Shown here: positions 1 to 10,901 of the stretch, one piece after another
How positions within the stretch are numbered: position 1 is the first letter of the stretch
How the letters are laid out: each line of letters opens with the position of its first letter
Assembly (NCBI GenBank): GCA_002077045.2
Contig: KZ111158.1
Span: 426,210-490,209 of the forward strand
Source: Rachicladosporium sp. CCFEE 5018
Lineage: Eukaryota > Ascomycota > Dothideomycetes > Cladosporiales > Cladosporiaceae
Reading direction: 5' to 3'
Length of the DNA stretch: 64,000 nt
The notes under the pieces: generated by a model
The model's database searches: none
The model's input: only the letters and a program-made list of their open reading frames with translations
Told to the model about the DNA's origin: nothing
Made by a program: the position numbers and the translations under genes

Positions 1-1117
1 CTTCCTCCTCTGACTCTTCATCCTCGAAAAGCTCGCGATGCACGGCAGCCATGTTACGTTCAGTCTCCTCTGCATCCTCGTCGACCTCGGCCGCACTATT
101 AATATTCGATGCAGTCTTAGCAGGAAAGTTGTGCGGATTCGGTCGCCCTTTCTTGTTTGGCCGCTTCTTTTGTGCTGGCGGAGCGAAGTCTTTATACATG
201 ATGTTGTTGGTGTTGCCCATGCCGCCCATATCATCCATCTCGCCAGCTTCGAGTTCGTCCTCCTCGTCCTCACTGGGTGCATCTGGATCGCCGAAGCCAC
301 CCGCATCTCCCTCATCGTCGTCGTCCTCATCCTCAACAGCTCCAATAGCTGCGCCGTTCAATGCTCCGTCCTCGCCATCACCGGCTCCGGCCAAGTATGG
401 GTCAGCATCCCAGTCCACGTCCTCCTCGTCGCTCGCAGCACCATCATTCTCGCCGCGCGCGTCTTGCTGCTCGAGAAACTCAGATTGCTTGTTGAAGTTA
501 TCGATTGAGAAGAAGCCATCGTTCAGACCGAATTTGTCGGTCACCAGTTCCTCTGCCGGCTCATCAGGTCTGTCGTCCGCGTCTTCACTGTCGAGGTCCA
601 GATCCTCGTCCAATGCATCTTGCGCGATCTCGCCGTCCGTGTCAAGGTCCTCGTCCATAGCATCCGAGGTGCCATCGTACTGCACATCTTCGTCGACATC
701 TTCACCATCGAGCTCCCAGTCTACACCTTCCTCTCCCAGCACACTCTCGTCTTCCTCCTGGCTACCGCTGATATCTGGCTGAGTGTCTTGCTCGGCTTCC
801 GCTTCCAGTATGCCCAGCTCAACTTCCTTGCGGGTCGCATCTATCACCCGTCTAGCTTGCTCCCATACCTGCTCGACTCCAAAGCCAGCAACGTGTACTT
901 GCTTCAGCTGGAGCACACTCTCATCAGGCGCAGGCTGTCCACGCTTACGCTTCTTGCGCGCATCCTGTAGGCGCTGCTGCTGCGTTACACTGATCTCTGA
1001 GGCAATCGGGTCAAGGGCGTTCTTCAAATAGGCAAGTATGTCTGTATGCAACGGGAGGGTCGGCTGGAGGAATGTATGAGGCGCACTCTCGAGAGTGCTG
1101 AGGAACGTGCTTGCCAT
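1..1117 (-). CDS. MPP10: MPP10, U3 snoRNP component (5' part, copy A)
   Basis: This is the N-terminal part of Mpp10, an acidic protein of the U3 snoRNP/SSU processome needed for 18S rRNA processing in the nucleolus. The reading frame opens with ATG at 1115-1117 (minus strand) and stays open to the window edge, so the C-terminal half lies outside. The translation starts MASTFLSTLE and matches the complete copy at 41711-43813 almost throughout. It has the same long Asp/Glu-rich runs separated by the conserved FGLNDGFFSIDNFNKQ block. Differences between copies concentrate in the acidic segment near 330-400. Plus-strand Ser-rich open frames here are antisense shadows of the acidic codons. Confidence 0.92.
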   Translation of the reverse strand, partial: MASTFLSTLESAPHTFLQPTLPLHTDILAYLKNALDPIASEISVTQQQRLQDARKKRKRGQPAPDESVLQLKQVHVAGFGVEQVWEQARRVIDATRKEVELGILEAEAEQDTQPDISGSQEEDESVLGEEGVDWELDGEDVDEDVQYDGTSDAMDEDLDTDGEIAQDALDEDLDLDSEDADDRPDEPAEELVTDKFGLNDGFFSIDNFNKQSEFLEQQDARGENDGAASDEEDVDWDADPYLAGAGDGEDGALNGAAIGAVEDEDDDDEGDAGGFGDPDAPSEDEEDELEAGEMDDMGGMGNTNNIMYKDFAPPAQKKRPNKKGRPNPHNFPAKTASNINSAAEVDEDAEETERNMAAVHRELFEDEESEEE

Positions 1118-1566
1118 ATTTGCTTAGCACTGATGGCGTCCTTTAGGTCGTTGTCAGAACTGGGGTACTACCAGCTGAAGAAAATCGACGGGTAGAGGAT
1201 ATGGCTCGGTCCGCGCGAGATCACGCCTAGATAAGCCAAATTAGTGAGATGGCATTGGATTCGAGAATCTGGATTCCATTCTGTTTCCACATCACGTTGC
1301 GACCATTGCTTCGCAATACTTCCATTCAAGAGGCCATTCCACAGTATCAACGCTTGGCTGTGAAGTCGCAGTCATCACTGCAGGCTGCGTTTCCTGTGGA
1401 AGCTTCACAATAGGATGCCATCGGAAATCTACCCTTGTACACAACAGCGTCACGTAAAGCGTACAAGTCTACCTTGAAACATGCAAATATATGGTACGGT
1501 TCCTATCACGGCTAATGGTGGGACTGCTCTTCTATCCTATGTCTGATCTGGACATGGCGCATTTCG
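1118..1566. other. Intergenic, MPP10 promoter side
   Basis: This holds the upstream region of MPP10 and the 3' flank of the SnoaL gene. A 60-codon minus-strand frame (1168-1350) is kept in copy B, but its differences between copies are amino-acid changing, so it is not called a gene. No other element is visible. Confidence 0.5.
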
Positions 1567-1971
1567 TCACTTGTCCTCAATGGCACTCACAGTCGCCCAA
1601 TGATCCTTGAACTGCCCATCGACGACAGTCATGAAATCCATGATTCTGAGCTCGATCGGTCCATTGGTCGCCGGCTTGCCCATGAGATCTCCGACCTGCG
1701 TCCCACGGAGATACTTGGTCGTTGCGACGACATTGCCATCGCTCAGACAGTGGACAATTTCGATCTTGAGGTCTTTGATGTTCGAGTGGATGTACCTCAT
1801 GATGAAGTGGACGCCGTCGATGTTAGGCGACTGGCCCTGAGCTGCGGTATGGTCGACGAAGTCTTTATGGGTGAGCTTGTCGATCAGGTCGAAGTTGCCG
1901 TTCTGCTGGACTTCGGTGACGAAGCGATGCATCTGGGCAACATTGGCGGCGGCGGCGTCGGTTGAGGCCAT
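1567..1971 (-). CDS. SnoaL-like/NTF2-fold protein (copy A)
   Basis: This encodes 134 residues with the SnoaL-like ester-cyclase/NTF2 fold pattern: an N-terminal helix (MHRFVTEVQQ), then DKLTHKDFVDH, a FIMRYIH helix, and beta strands ending DFMTVVDGQFKDHWATV. Family members include polyketide cyclases and small unannotated hydrolase- or isomerase-like proteins. No specific substrate can be assigned. The ATG at 1971 is chosen because in copy A an in-frame TGA lies just upstream; only copy B could extend further. A GTAAGT donor about 70 nt upstream hints at an intron in the 5' leader. The gene is divergent from the DUF1772 gene. The protein is identical in the two copies. Confidence 0.85.
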   Translation of the reverse strand: MASTDAAAANVAQMHRFVTEVQQNGNFDLIDKLTHKDFVDHTAAQGQSPNIDGVHFIMRYIHSNIKDLKIEIVHCLSDGNVVATTKYLRGTQVGDLMGKPATNGPIELRIMDFMTVVDGQFKDHWATVSAIEDK

Positions 1972-3091
1972 CGTGTTTATGTTTTGTGGCTTCCCGAGAC
2001 AGGTCAGTTGATTGTTTCATCTCATCTTCATTATCCATACACTTACCGAAGCTGAGGAATCCTGGAGATCGTGAGAGGAGACTGCTGGAGGTGTGACGAT
2101 GACATGTGAGAGCGAAGTCATTCACAGCTGGGAGTCACTGATTCTTATACCCAGCAGCCAGACCCAATCAGCCAGACCGGTCACTGTCAACGACTACCGA
2201 ATGAGGTAGGTAGAGATGAGTGGACCTTTATCCTCGCATACCGAAGCAGATGTTGTGGACCGGCCAGACAACAAAGCCTTTGGATCCTTCGACGCTCCCG
2301 ATGAGAGCGAGCTGCATACACTGCATGCACAATACGCCGTAGCGAGCATGCATCGTGCTTCGAGTTGCCGTGAATGATAGGCTCTTCAGACACAATTCAA
2401 TGGCATACTAGGAGGACTGAGTATCTATGAAGCTACGTTCAGACTATGCAGTGCAGTTGTGGTTCGTCACAAGGCATGATCCTTGGACGATCTTTTCGCA
2501 TGAGCGTAATTTGTGCTCAACACGCAGTCAACCATGAAGTCGGTGGTAAGCATAACTCGACTGTAAAGCCAGTTCCTAACATCGATGATGATCGCTCCAT
2601 GCAAGCGGATGAATCCACTGACCGCGACCACGGCGGTACACTAACGTCGTACTTGATCGGCGAGTAGAGTTTGAAACATCCTAGCGCAGCGCCACGTTAT
2701 GCAGAGCCTCTTCGGGCCTAGCGTCAACTCGCTAAATGCTCACAAGCTCTGCTCATGTCCTTCTCGGCTCCTCAGCTATCATACCTTCTACCAGTAGGTT
2801 CCCGTTGCGAATATGTGGTAATCGTCGCATGCAAGCCATGCGGGTCTCGATTGCTGCGTGGATGCGGCATAATCTAGCCGCTTGATCGCAGAAGTGTGTA
2901 GCAGCTGTGGAACAACATTGAGTGTATCTTGCACGCTTCCAACTTCGTTGCTCTCTCCTATCTTCCTCGTCTCGTAAGAGTGTACCGAGCGCGTCTTCAC
3001 AACGAAGCTTCTTCCCCTACAATCGAAAGTACCTCTCCACGAACAGCTCACCACATCGTCCTCTCCCTGTCCACCCTCTACACTAAGCACC
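1972..3091. promoter_or_regulatory. Shared upstream region of SnoaL and DUF1772 genes
   Basis: About 1.1 kb lies between two divergent starts, so the promoters are likely shared or adjacent. The SnoaL-proximal part is well conserved with copy B. The 400 bases next to DUF1772 have diverged strongly. No specific binding sites were identified. Confidence 0.45.
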
Positions 3092-3562
3092 ATGGACCTC
3101 CCACTCGCCGCCCAGATGCTCGCGATCCCCAGCGGCTTCATCCTAGGCAGCTACAACGCCGTCTTCTCCCAAAACGTCATCCCACACCTTTACAACCAAC
3201 CAGCCTCAGTCTCGACCCCGATGTTCGCCAAAGTCTTCAACATTGGTGCCTTGACAATCGCCCCTATGGCTTCTACGGCAATCATCGCGCACGCCTACCT
3301 CGCGTACACTCAGCCTACCAAGCGCAACTACTACACGACTGCAGCGATCTTGACAGCATTGTCGTTACCGCTGACGAGTGTGGTCATGAAGCCGGGGATC
3401 AATCGGCTGATTGAGATCAGTAAGAGCAGTGAACTACTTGCTAAGCCCGGGATTGACGCTGAGGCTGTGAAGTTTCTGAAGGCTTGGGTTACGCAGAACT
3501 ACTTCAGGGGTTCGTTGCATTTGGTTGCTGGGGTTTTGGGGCTGTATGCTGCGTTGACATAG
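3092..3562 (+). CDS. DUF1772 (anthrone-oxygenase-like) membrane protein, copy A
   Basis: This is a single-exon gene for 156 residues with about four hydrophobic segments (near 8-30, 48-70, 82-100 and 136-155). It has the DUF1772 pattern: an N-terminal GFILGSYNAVFSQNVIP, a central Pro/Thr-rich loop before YYTTAAILTALSLP, then MKPGINRLIEIS and a C-terminal YFRGSLHLVAGVLGLYAA. DUF1772 includes anthrone oxygenases such as HypC and EncC, but most members have no known function and no polyketide synthase is in the window. The start CACCATGG is a good fungal initiation context. Copy B (45775-46242) lacks one residue near position 9. Confidence 0.85.
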   Translation: MDLPLAAQMLAIPSGFILGSYNAVFSQNVIPHLYNQPASVSTPMFAKVFNIGALTIAPMASTAIIAHAYLAYTQPTKRNYYTTAAILTALSLPLTSVVMKPGINRLIEISKSSELLAKPGIDAEAVKFLKAWVTQNYFRGSLHLVAGVLGLYAALT

Positions 3563-4078
3563 CGAAAGTGACGACGCAGGAGATCGACATCGATTACAGG
3601 CGACTAGCATTGCAAGGGACCAGTGTGTCGAGATGGTACGGCTCATATGCAGAGCTGTGGCACCGCCAGGATGTCGATATAGACGACTCGAGAGGGGGCC
3701 TTAGTAGCTTCAAAGCTACAATCAGAGTGGGCGTCTCTAGACATCTACCACCTGAGCTTTGGACTTAGCCCAGTAGCTTGGCAGTAGCCTCAGCATTGAC
3801 TTCGTGACATTTGATTACCAGTCATATCCAAGTATACATTATACTTCGCACTCGGTTTCGGTGAGTTATATTTCGATCGAGGCTGAGAGAAGCTCTCCGA
3901 AAATTTTCATGTCGCCAAAGTTTCTTGGTGATGTCGCAGTGATGTCGTGGACTCGCACTCAGCTGAAGCCTGGATGATCGCCGTTCGGTAGACGTGACAA
4001 GACACTCACCGCCGGTCAACAGCTCCACTGGATCATGATGGAGCTGTTGCAAGGCGTTTCACGCAATCTATACAGGCA
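3563..4078. other. Intergenic, diverged between copies
   Basis: Downstream of DUF1772 and upstream of the Zn2Cys6 gene. This stretch aligns poorly with the corresponding part of copy B, in contrast to the near-identical blocks elsewhere. Nothing else was identified. Confidence 0.4.
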
Positions 4079-5609
4079 ATGCCACCAAGACAACGATGCG
4101 ATGCTTGCCACATTCATCGAAGACCATGCAATACGGTGCGACCGACGTGCAGCAGCTGTTCCACGAGAGGTCTAAAGTGCAGCTACCCAGAAGCCACAAG
4201 TTTTCGCTTCGTCAATCAGAACAACGCAGCTGCAGCCCGAAGAAGGCGTACGGGAGAGACGCACATTGCCACAGGCCCAAGTGACACAGCTTTGACTACA
4301 ACAGCGTCAAGCTCAACAAGTGATCTGGTATGTATATAGATCTCTGTGAGCATCGCGTCATTGACTATGGATTGACGTGCAACGTCAGACCTCTTTGATT
4401 GCCTCACCTCCGCTCTGGGCCCTGGAAGATCGTGTGCTCACCCGCTTCACCGCACGATGGGCCACTGGGAACACTTGTCTGGGAAGCTTCGACATTTACA
4501 GAACAAGGAAGGACAGCCATGCCGTCCAATCAGCGGTACGAGCAGTTGCATACGCGGATCTCGCAGTCGTTGAACGTCACAACGACTTCGCTACCAAGGC
4601 AGTGACTACCTACCTTGCCACTTTGCAGTCAATACAGCGTCTACTAGACGGGTCAGGAGGCCATATCCCGAGCGTCAGCTCAGATCTACTCGCGGCAGTA
4701 CTTGCACTCGACACACTTGAGTTACTCTACATTCGGCGACCGACGCCGGTTGGTATACATACGACTGCGATTATCCGGCTGCTCCAGATCGAGATGCAGA
4801 AATCGACGATGCAACCTCAAAGCATGATGCTGGTACGAGCAGCAGCTCCAAGGATCCAAGCACGGCAGCTACTGGATATTGAGGCTGACTTCAGCGACTG
4901 CATTCGATCATGTGCACAGGTCACCCGTGATCCAACGGACGTCAGAATGGCGAACCTCATCTCCGACGTGTGCAACGAACTTCGGTCGCTGAGGGCACTG
5001 CACGTCAGAGACATCGCCGCATCCAACTGCACAGCGCCAGGGGGCGAAATTGCTCACCGTTTGCAGAGCATCATGGCCCAAGAGGAAGCGTACTGGGCTG
5101 TATGCAGTCAGATGTCAAGAATAGAGCCAGTCTGTGTATCTCCCGAGACAATATCCTCACAGTTATCACTAGTAAGACCCGTGGCGATGGTACCGACGAA
5201 TGTACCCGCAGCTAGGAACTGGATGCTATTGCATATGTGCAAAGTGCTGGTTATGGATGTGCTCCTTCGCTTCCACGGTCGAAGAGAAGCTACGTTGATG
5301 GTTTCTTCGGACGGGAACTGCATGACGTGGCTTGCGAGCCTGAACGCGAGTGTCGAAAGCCTGTTGGACGTAATACCATGGCTCCTAGGTGATGCTCACA
5401 GCAGTGAAGGATCTCCAAAGGTGCCCTTACGCGATATCGGGCTTGTCATGGTCCAGTACCCTTTATGGGCGATACTGCAATGCGAATCAGCAGCGCCGGA
5501 GGCAAAGCTGAGAGCATCCAGGACCATGACATTCATCGAGGAGCAGCGCAACATCTTGAGCCGGGCGAACCGAATCGCTGGGACAGCGAGGACATCCTCG
5601 TGGCTGTGA
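4079..5609 (+). CDS. Zn(II)2Cys6 transcription factor, copy A
   Basis: Predicted as two exons, 4079-4327 and 4389-5609 (phase-0 intron, GTATGT donor, GTCAG acceptor), giving 489 residues. The N-terminus holds a canonical C-X2-C-X6-C-X6-C-X2-C-X6-C zinc cluster at C7, C10, C17, C24, C27 and C34. It is followed directly by the exon junction and a helical C-terminal region containing FTARWATGNTCLG and PLRDIGLVMVQYPLW, as in AflR-like regulators. It probably acts in the nucleus as a local regulator. Its position next to DUF1772 and SnoaL genes suggests a small secondary-metabolism or detoxification module, which is inference. The copy B protein is only about 70% identical by eye, the fastest-diverging gene of the duplication. 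Confidence 0.85.
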
Positions 5610-8088
5610 TGGGCGCCGCGAGAATCGCAACAACAAATTTCCAGTGGACTTAGCCTGCGTTTCGAACAATTAGGACAAGCCACGACGTACTATGTGGCAG
5701 CGCTTTCCTGGCAGTTGAAGCATCTATCGTGCAAGAGCTCGTTCCTGGGAGGCTGTAGTCAAGTTTAGCATTGCATCGCCAAATGCAGTCGGGTGCAGGT
5801 CTCAGACCTGTCACTTTTGCATTGGGCTGGCCGGGTCCATGGTGTCGGTTCCCCAAGATGTGGTAGCATAAGGCCACGAAGCTTACCATGCGTCCTCCTG
5901 CCTCCAGGCTTGAAGTCACTTCTGACTCCGTGTCTCTGCTCGGGCAGATGTCGGAGGAATGCTGTTCTGCGCTGGATCTTGGAACTGAGATCGCGCCGGG
6001 CAAGGCACAGTCGTACGAGCTACTGTCATTCGAGGGCACACGTTTGGAATGAAATGTTGACGCTGGAAGTCGATGGGCTTCTGCTGTTCATCGCCAGAGA
6101 CGAACACTGCGCGACGTGTCGACTCGGCTTTGACATGAGGTTGAGCAGCCCAGTCCCATGGGCGAGGTAGAAGGCAAAGGCCCAATCCTTACGGCCGACT
6201 CTGCACGCCGTGCATTCTCGGCCCGATGATCGGGTATGGGATCTCCAAGCTCCAGGTCAAAAGAGCGGCCGAGTGCACCCTGGCCTTGTTTCGGTATGCA
6301 CAGTCGTAGAGAATGTAATTCGCAATATCAATGAATCATGTTGGTGCCCCGCAAAACAGCCGCACGGTGCGGAACCCAAAACCATCGGCTTGCATTTTCT
6401 CGCTTACTTGCAGCCGAAGTAAGACAGGCAGGCGGACCTTGTTCCCCGGAATTTCAAGTCTGGCGGCTGTTCGATGGGATCTTCCGAGCGGCCCAGCGAG
6501 CGTGAGACGGGGAGCGCAGGCCGCTGGGAAGCCTGCTGTGCCACCCGAGACATGTGCAGCTGAGTTCATGTTGAAGTAAAGTCATTGAAAGAAACTATCA
6601 GGCCAAGCAAGTCCAAACTGTCGAGGCAAGACATGTACTTGAGGTTGCAGTGCCGTCGGCGTCTATATATGCTTCTCAGAAAGCTCATCGACGAATCGCT
6701 TGAGTCGGCGCGAAGACAGTGCCAAGCTGAACAACGTGCCTCTCCGTCCCGTCCTCAGCTCCGGCGCTAAGGGCTCAGATGCATGTGTGCATCGCTTTCG
6801 ACAGCCCAACAATTCGTGATGCCTGTTCATGCAATCTATGCGGTACGCAATCGGTGGGACATCTTTCCGACCTTGCAGCAACGGCGGCGTCTAATGAAAG
6901 TGAATGTCAGCTGATGTTTATGTCGAAGGGCCCAAGGCATGTGGCGATCAACGTCAGGCGCTTGCGCAGGTCGCCAATAGTCGCACTGGCCTGCATGAGC
7001 GCAGGTATGGGTGGCCGTGTAGTCGCCTGCACGAGGGCGAGACATGCACATTGAGGAAGGTCAGAGTCCAGCGTCACGCCGGGCGGAGACGGTCAGCACT
7101 GGTCTGACAAGGCGAGGGCGTTAATGTGCGGGCGCATATAGTGGTAGATCATTCGTCGTGTATCAGATGTACTCCCGCGCCAGGCAGCACGTAGTTGGGG
7201 CTATGTGAGACGACCCAATAAGGGGCCAGCACCAGTGCTGAGGGGATGGGATCGTATGCAGCTCCCATCAACGTTGTTCACGAAGCCTAGCTGGCGACGG
7301 CATGGTGGCTATCCGTGCGGGCCACGACATGTGCAATACTGCTTGTCGCTGCCGCTGCGGCTTGTGACACGAAGCCATCGCCGTTGTGCGTTCATCAGCG
7401 CGATCGACGCTTCAGCCGGAGCGAGCCTTGCCATCGTGCCCGTGCCTCGCGTCCAATGAACGACACCCCCAGACGCGGCCTGGTCGGATCATTAGCCGCC
7501 GCATGGATCGCATGGCCTGTTTAGCGACCGTGAGCGCCAGCACGGGCGGTTCTCCTCTATTCCACTATTGCACATGTCCCCTCCTCCTCTTCTCGAACTT
7601 CTGGACCTCTGGACATCTCTGGTGTGATCACTGTAGCGGTATTGTACTCCACTGGAATATTCGAGTTCAGTTGCTACGGAGTCGTGAATCACGATCACAA
7701 GCACGGCGACGTAGACCAGCCGCCTACAGACGCTCTTTAGCCGCTTAGCGCATTGGAGTAAGAGTAATACTTCTGTTTCTGGGTCGACAACACATCGACG
7801 CAGGCTGTATAAGGCAAATCAGAGCGAGACCGTATTGCTGCTCTCAGCAGAACTTCACTGCGATCGAAGGCAACTCACAAGACAATTGCACAAGCGCTTG
7901 ACGCGAGTCCCAAGCGCAAGCATCCGGAGCACTCCTTGAAGCATTCGAATCGCGCTGTCGACTGAACGTCCGTCAGAGACACAAGTCGACGATCAAGGGT
8001 TAGGCGTCATCTCCAATCCGAACTCTCTTGGGCCACTGGATCCGTGGAGTGCTATCGCATGCGAATTCCTTGACTTTGAGCAGCTCAG
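5610..8088. promoter_or_regulatory. Long, conserved non-coding leader region of the fusion regulator
   Basis: The first about 550 bases are diverged from copy B. From about 6150 to the ATG at 8089, roughly 1.9 kb is nearly identical in both copies despite no convincing reading frame. It contains TATATA at about 6664, a CT-rich tract at about 7555-7600 and a TATAAG at about 7807, 280 bases before the start codon. It may be a long promoter or 5' leader, or hold an unrecognised ncRNA. Small open frames here show non-synonymous differences between copies and are not called. Confidence 0.5.
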
Positions 8089-10316
8089 ATGAGGGAGACC
8101 ATTACGCTGGAGATCGATACCACGACCTCGAGCCAAGGTACTGAATCGAAGCTGGCGAAGCCGCAGGTTCCGACAAGTACAGTCGGCTTTACTGCAGTGA
8201 ATATCGAGAACCGCGGGCCATCTAAGTCTTACTTACCCTTGTCGAACGAGCGCTCTCATTCGAGTGCGACAAGCATGACATACACGACACAAGAGGTACC
8301 ATCTCAGCCGGGCTGGCGTGCAGCAGATCGAACAGACTCGGTCCTGCAGCCTGAGCCATCCTACAAACAGAGTCCCGATAGTGCGAAACGAAAGCACGCT
8401 GAGATGGACTCTCACGTTGAGCCAAGCCGCGAGGTACAGTCTACTGAGGACAGCCACTCTCCCAAACGAAGAATGATTGAGCAAGAAGATGTTGCTACAC
8501 CCTCGGTCGAGGATCGTCAGCACACCGAAACTGTCAATGGCGACTCGTCGTCTGTTACTCGAGGTGACATCCCTCCCACTAGCCGGTAAGCTGATACTGA
8601 TGATTGATTCATTCTTAATTTCGTACTGATCATGAACAGGGAGCCGACTCCAGTCCCTACTTGGAATCAGCGCCAGCCACTGCCGCAAGTTCGCCCCGAG
8701 ACAGAGGCGAACATGGCCGAGTCGCTGGCTACGCATCTGCACTCCATAGACCAGTCCACACCGTCTCGAGATAGTCCCGAGGACAACGAGACAAACCATC
8801 ACAGCGCTCCAAGATCGACGGAGTACAGCCCTGATGTCTACGGCGACTCCACCGGCAATAAGAGAAAACGCAACTTCAGCAACCGCACGAAGAGCGGTTG
8901 TCTCACATGTCGGGGTCGGAAGAAGAAGTGTGACGAAACCAAGCCAGCTTGTGCTAACTGCGTGAGAGGCAACTTTCACTGTGCCGGTTACGGAGGGAAA
9001 GCTACAAATTCCAAAGCCGTGACTCCAGCCCGACCTCTGCAGATCCAAGCAAAGCAAGTCGAGACCACCCAACCCGCTCACTTTGCCGATGGAAACCGCT
9101 ACGATCACTGGGGCCGGACAACAGCACCGCCTGCTGCTCCGCCCAGCTCTGATGCACAACATCGGCCACCACCCGGGCCTATCTCCCCAGAAAGTGCGCG
9201 CGCACCATATCAACGTGAACCTTGGCGGACGAATGGTCCACCTACCTGGCCACACGGACTTCAGCCACCTGTCAATCTCCCACCGACGCTCCCACCTGTA
9301 GACTTCAACCAGCTTCCCACGCCCATCAGCGGCTACCCATACGATGCCATCCCACCACAAGAACCCTGGCAGCACCCACCCCTCTCCTCCTATCGTCCAC
9401 AAACCGGCGCAGGCACCACAGTCTCCTCCCGTGAGAGCGTCGGCACATCCAGCTCTCAACGCGCCCTCCGCCTCGGTTCCCTCCCCTTCACCATACCAGG
9501 CCAGCGCTCCGAGAAAGAGAAGATGCTCCTAGGTAAACCCTATCTCCACTACATCGACGACGTCCTGCTAGATGACCGCCACCAGTGCAAAGCAGCCGTC
9601 GAGCGCTACAATAATGCCGCCCGCCCCTCGGATGGCGTGAGCGCAGACGAACGCTCGCGGTTCTTCTCAGCTGTCATAGACCCTGCCAAACGACCAATTA
9701 CGAATCAGAAATACCATGGCGTATTGTCAAACTCGCCCACTCTCATTCGACCAGGTCGGATAGGCTACAGGACCATCGTCGAAACACCCTTCAATTGCGA
9801 TTTTGGATACAATATCAATCTCGGCGACGACATAGTCATTGGCGCCGGCTGCTACATGCAAGATCCCTGCGAGATCATCATCGGCAACCGCACCATCGTC
9901 GGGCCAAACGTGAAGTTCTACGGTCTCACGGCTAGCGTTGACGCCGGCTCACGGAATGGAAGCCAAGGGCGTCTCAGCGGTGGCGCCATCATAGTGGAAG
10001 AAGACTGCTTCATTGGCGGGGACGTAACAATACTCCCACATCGGGTCATTGGCAAGGGCGCCGTGGTGGGCGCTGGCTCGGTAGTGACGAAGGTACGTTC
10101 ACTTCTGACAAGATCTCAAAAAAATTTATGCATACACTAACGGTCGGTCTTCTGCAGAACGTCCCGCCCTATACAGTCGTAGCCGGCAATCCGGCGCGCG
10201 AGATCCGGACCCTAGGTCCGGGCTCGGTCGAGGATCGACGAATGCGCACGCTGATCCAGAGTGAGAATGAGGCAAGCGTGAAGGCTATGATGGAGAGGCG
10301 GCAGGTAAGGGATTGA
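8089..10316 (+). CDS. Zn2Cys6 regulator fused to maltose-acetyltransferase-like LbH domain, copy A
   Basis: Predicted as three exons, 8089-8585, 8640-10092 and 10158-10316 (introns GTAAGC...ACAG and GTACGT...GCAG), giving 702 residues. Residues 1-240 are low-complexity and polar. A zinc cluster follows at about 253-280 (CLTC, six residues to C, CANC, then C). A Pro-rich linker leads to a maltose-acetyltransferase N-cap ('Mac') near 455-515 with KMLLGKPYLHY. A hexapeptide left-handed beta-helix fills 545-690, with IGAGCYM, IGNRTIVGPNV and GNPAREIR. Such fusions occur in other ascomycetes. Canonical enzymes have a catalytic His in a YTATHP-type loop; here the matching loop reads FYGLTASVD, with no His. 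The domain may therefore bind ligand or trimerise rather than catalyse. Sure of the domains, unsure of the role. Confidence 0.88.
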
Positions 10317-10901
10317 AAAAGAAGCATGTAGTAGGGTAACTGGATTGCTCCCCACGCCGGCTTCCAAGGAGTCAGATATTCGCCTGGGCAAGGCTCTAGT
10401 GCGATTTTCGGCTTTGTAGCTGCGCTATCAACGCTTCACCTCTGCACAGCGTACGCGCCCATGATGTCTCAAACATGTCGCACAGTTCTATTATTGACTG
10501 ATGAGCATGCGAGCAGGATTCTATCAGTATCATGCCTAACGAGCTCTGAAATGTTCAACAGGAAGAGGAATAAGGTGGAGTAATGTCTTTCTCTCGTCAC
10601 AAACCACGCCATGAGGATATATATTCTACAGCGACCCACCCATACATGATATGCCAATATGCCATCCTATTCCCATCCCCATTTACATGCCCAACAAAAC
10701 AAAAAGGGCTCCCATCTATTGCGTTCATAGCCCCCACGGCCAGCCCAAAACGCCGTCGCTGAATCGCGATTTAAGAATTTTGTGTGTCTTCGTACAGCCA
10801 TAATGAAAAAGCGTTGTGTCTCATCTACAAGTCTTCTCCTCGCTCCTCTGTTTCGTTAAGTGGAGATGTGTACCCGCCTGGGGTATGCGTCGCGTGCTCA
10901 A
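10317..10901. other. Intergenic; right end of duplication copy A
   Basis: Similarity with copy B ends near 10587, inside this convergent intergenic stretch. The remainder (10588-10901) is unique in the window and is the 3' flank of the following minus-strand gene. No terminal repeat or target-site duplication was seen at the break. Confidence 0.5.

Larger units (their letters stand above)
1..10587 (+). repeat. Segmental duplication, copy A (direct)
   Basis: This stretch aligns in the same orientation with 42697-53371, at an offset of 42696 at the left end. It carries the same five genes in the same order and orientation. Similarity already exists at base 1, so the copy extends left of the window. 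It stops near 10587, just after a shared GAGGAATAAGG sequence. By eye, identity is very high over MPP10, the SnoaL gene, 6.15-8.6 kb and the fusion gene. It is much lower over 2.7-3.1 kb, 3.6-6.1 kb and the first Zn2Cys6 gene. A 99-N gap follows about 650 bases downstream, so physical linkage to copy B depends on the scaffold. Confidence 0.93.

Noticed and set aside
38..1031. Ser-rich plus-strand open frames opposite MPP10 (also 42426-43607, 393 codons)
   Set aside because: They are antisense readings of GAx/GAR-rich acidic codons of MPP10. Low complexity, and no family resemblance.
1168..1350. 60-codon minus-strand frame kept in both copies
   Set aside because: The three residue differences between copies (W/R, E/G, V/A) are all amino-acid changing with no silent excess. 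It lies in the MPP10 promoter.
6331..7748. Several 60-120 codon frames in the conserved noncoding block
   Set aside because: Overlapping frames on both strands with non-synonymous differences between copies and no recognisable domain. Conservation of the DNA alone explains them.
8233..9459. 408-codon minus-strand frame opposite the fusion gene (and 51018-51998 in copy B)
   Set aside because: Antisense shadow. It breaks at different places in the two copies and has Trp/Arg-rich unnatural composition.
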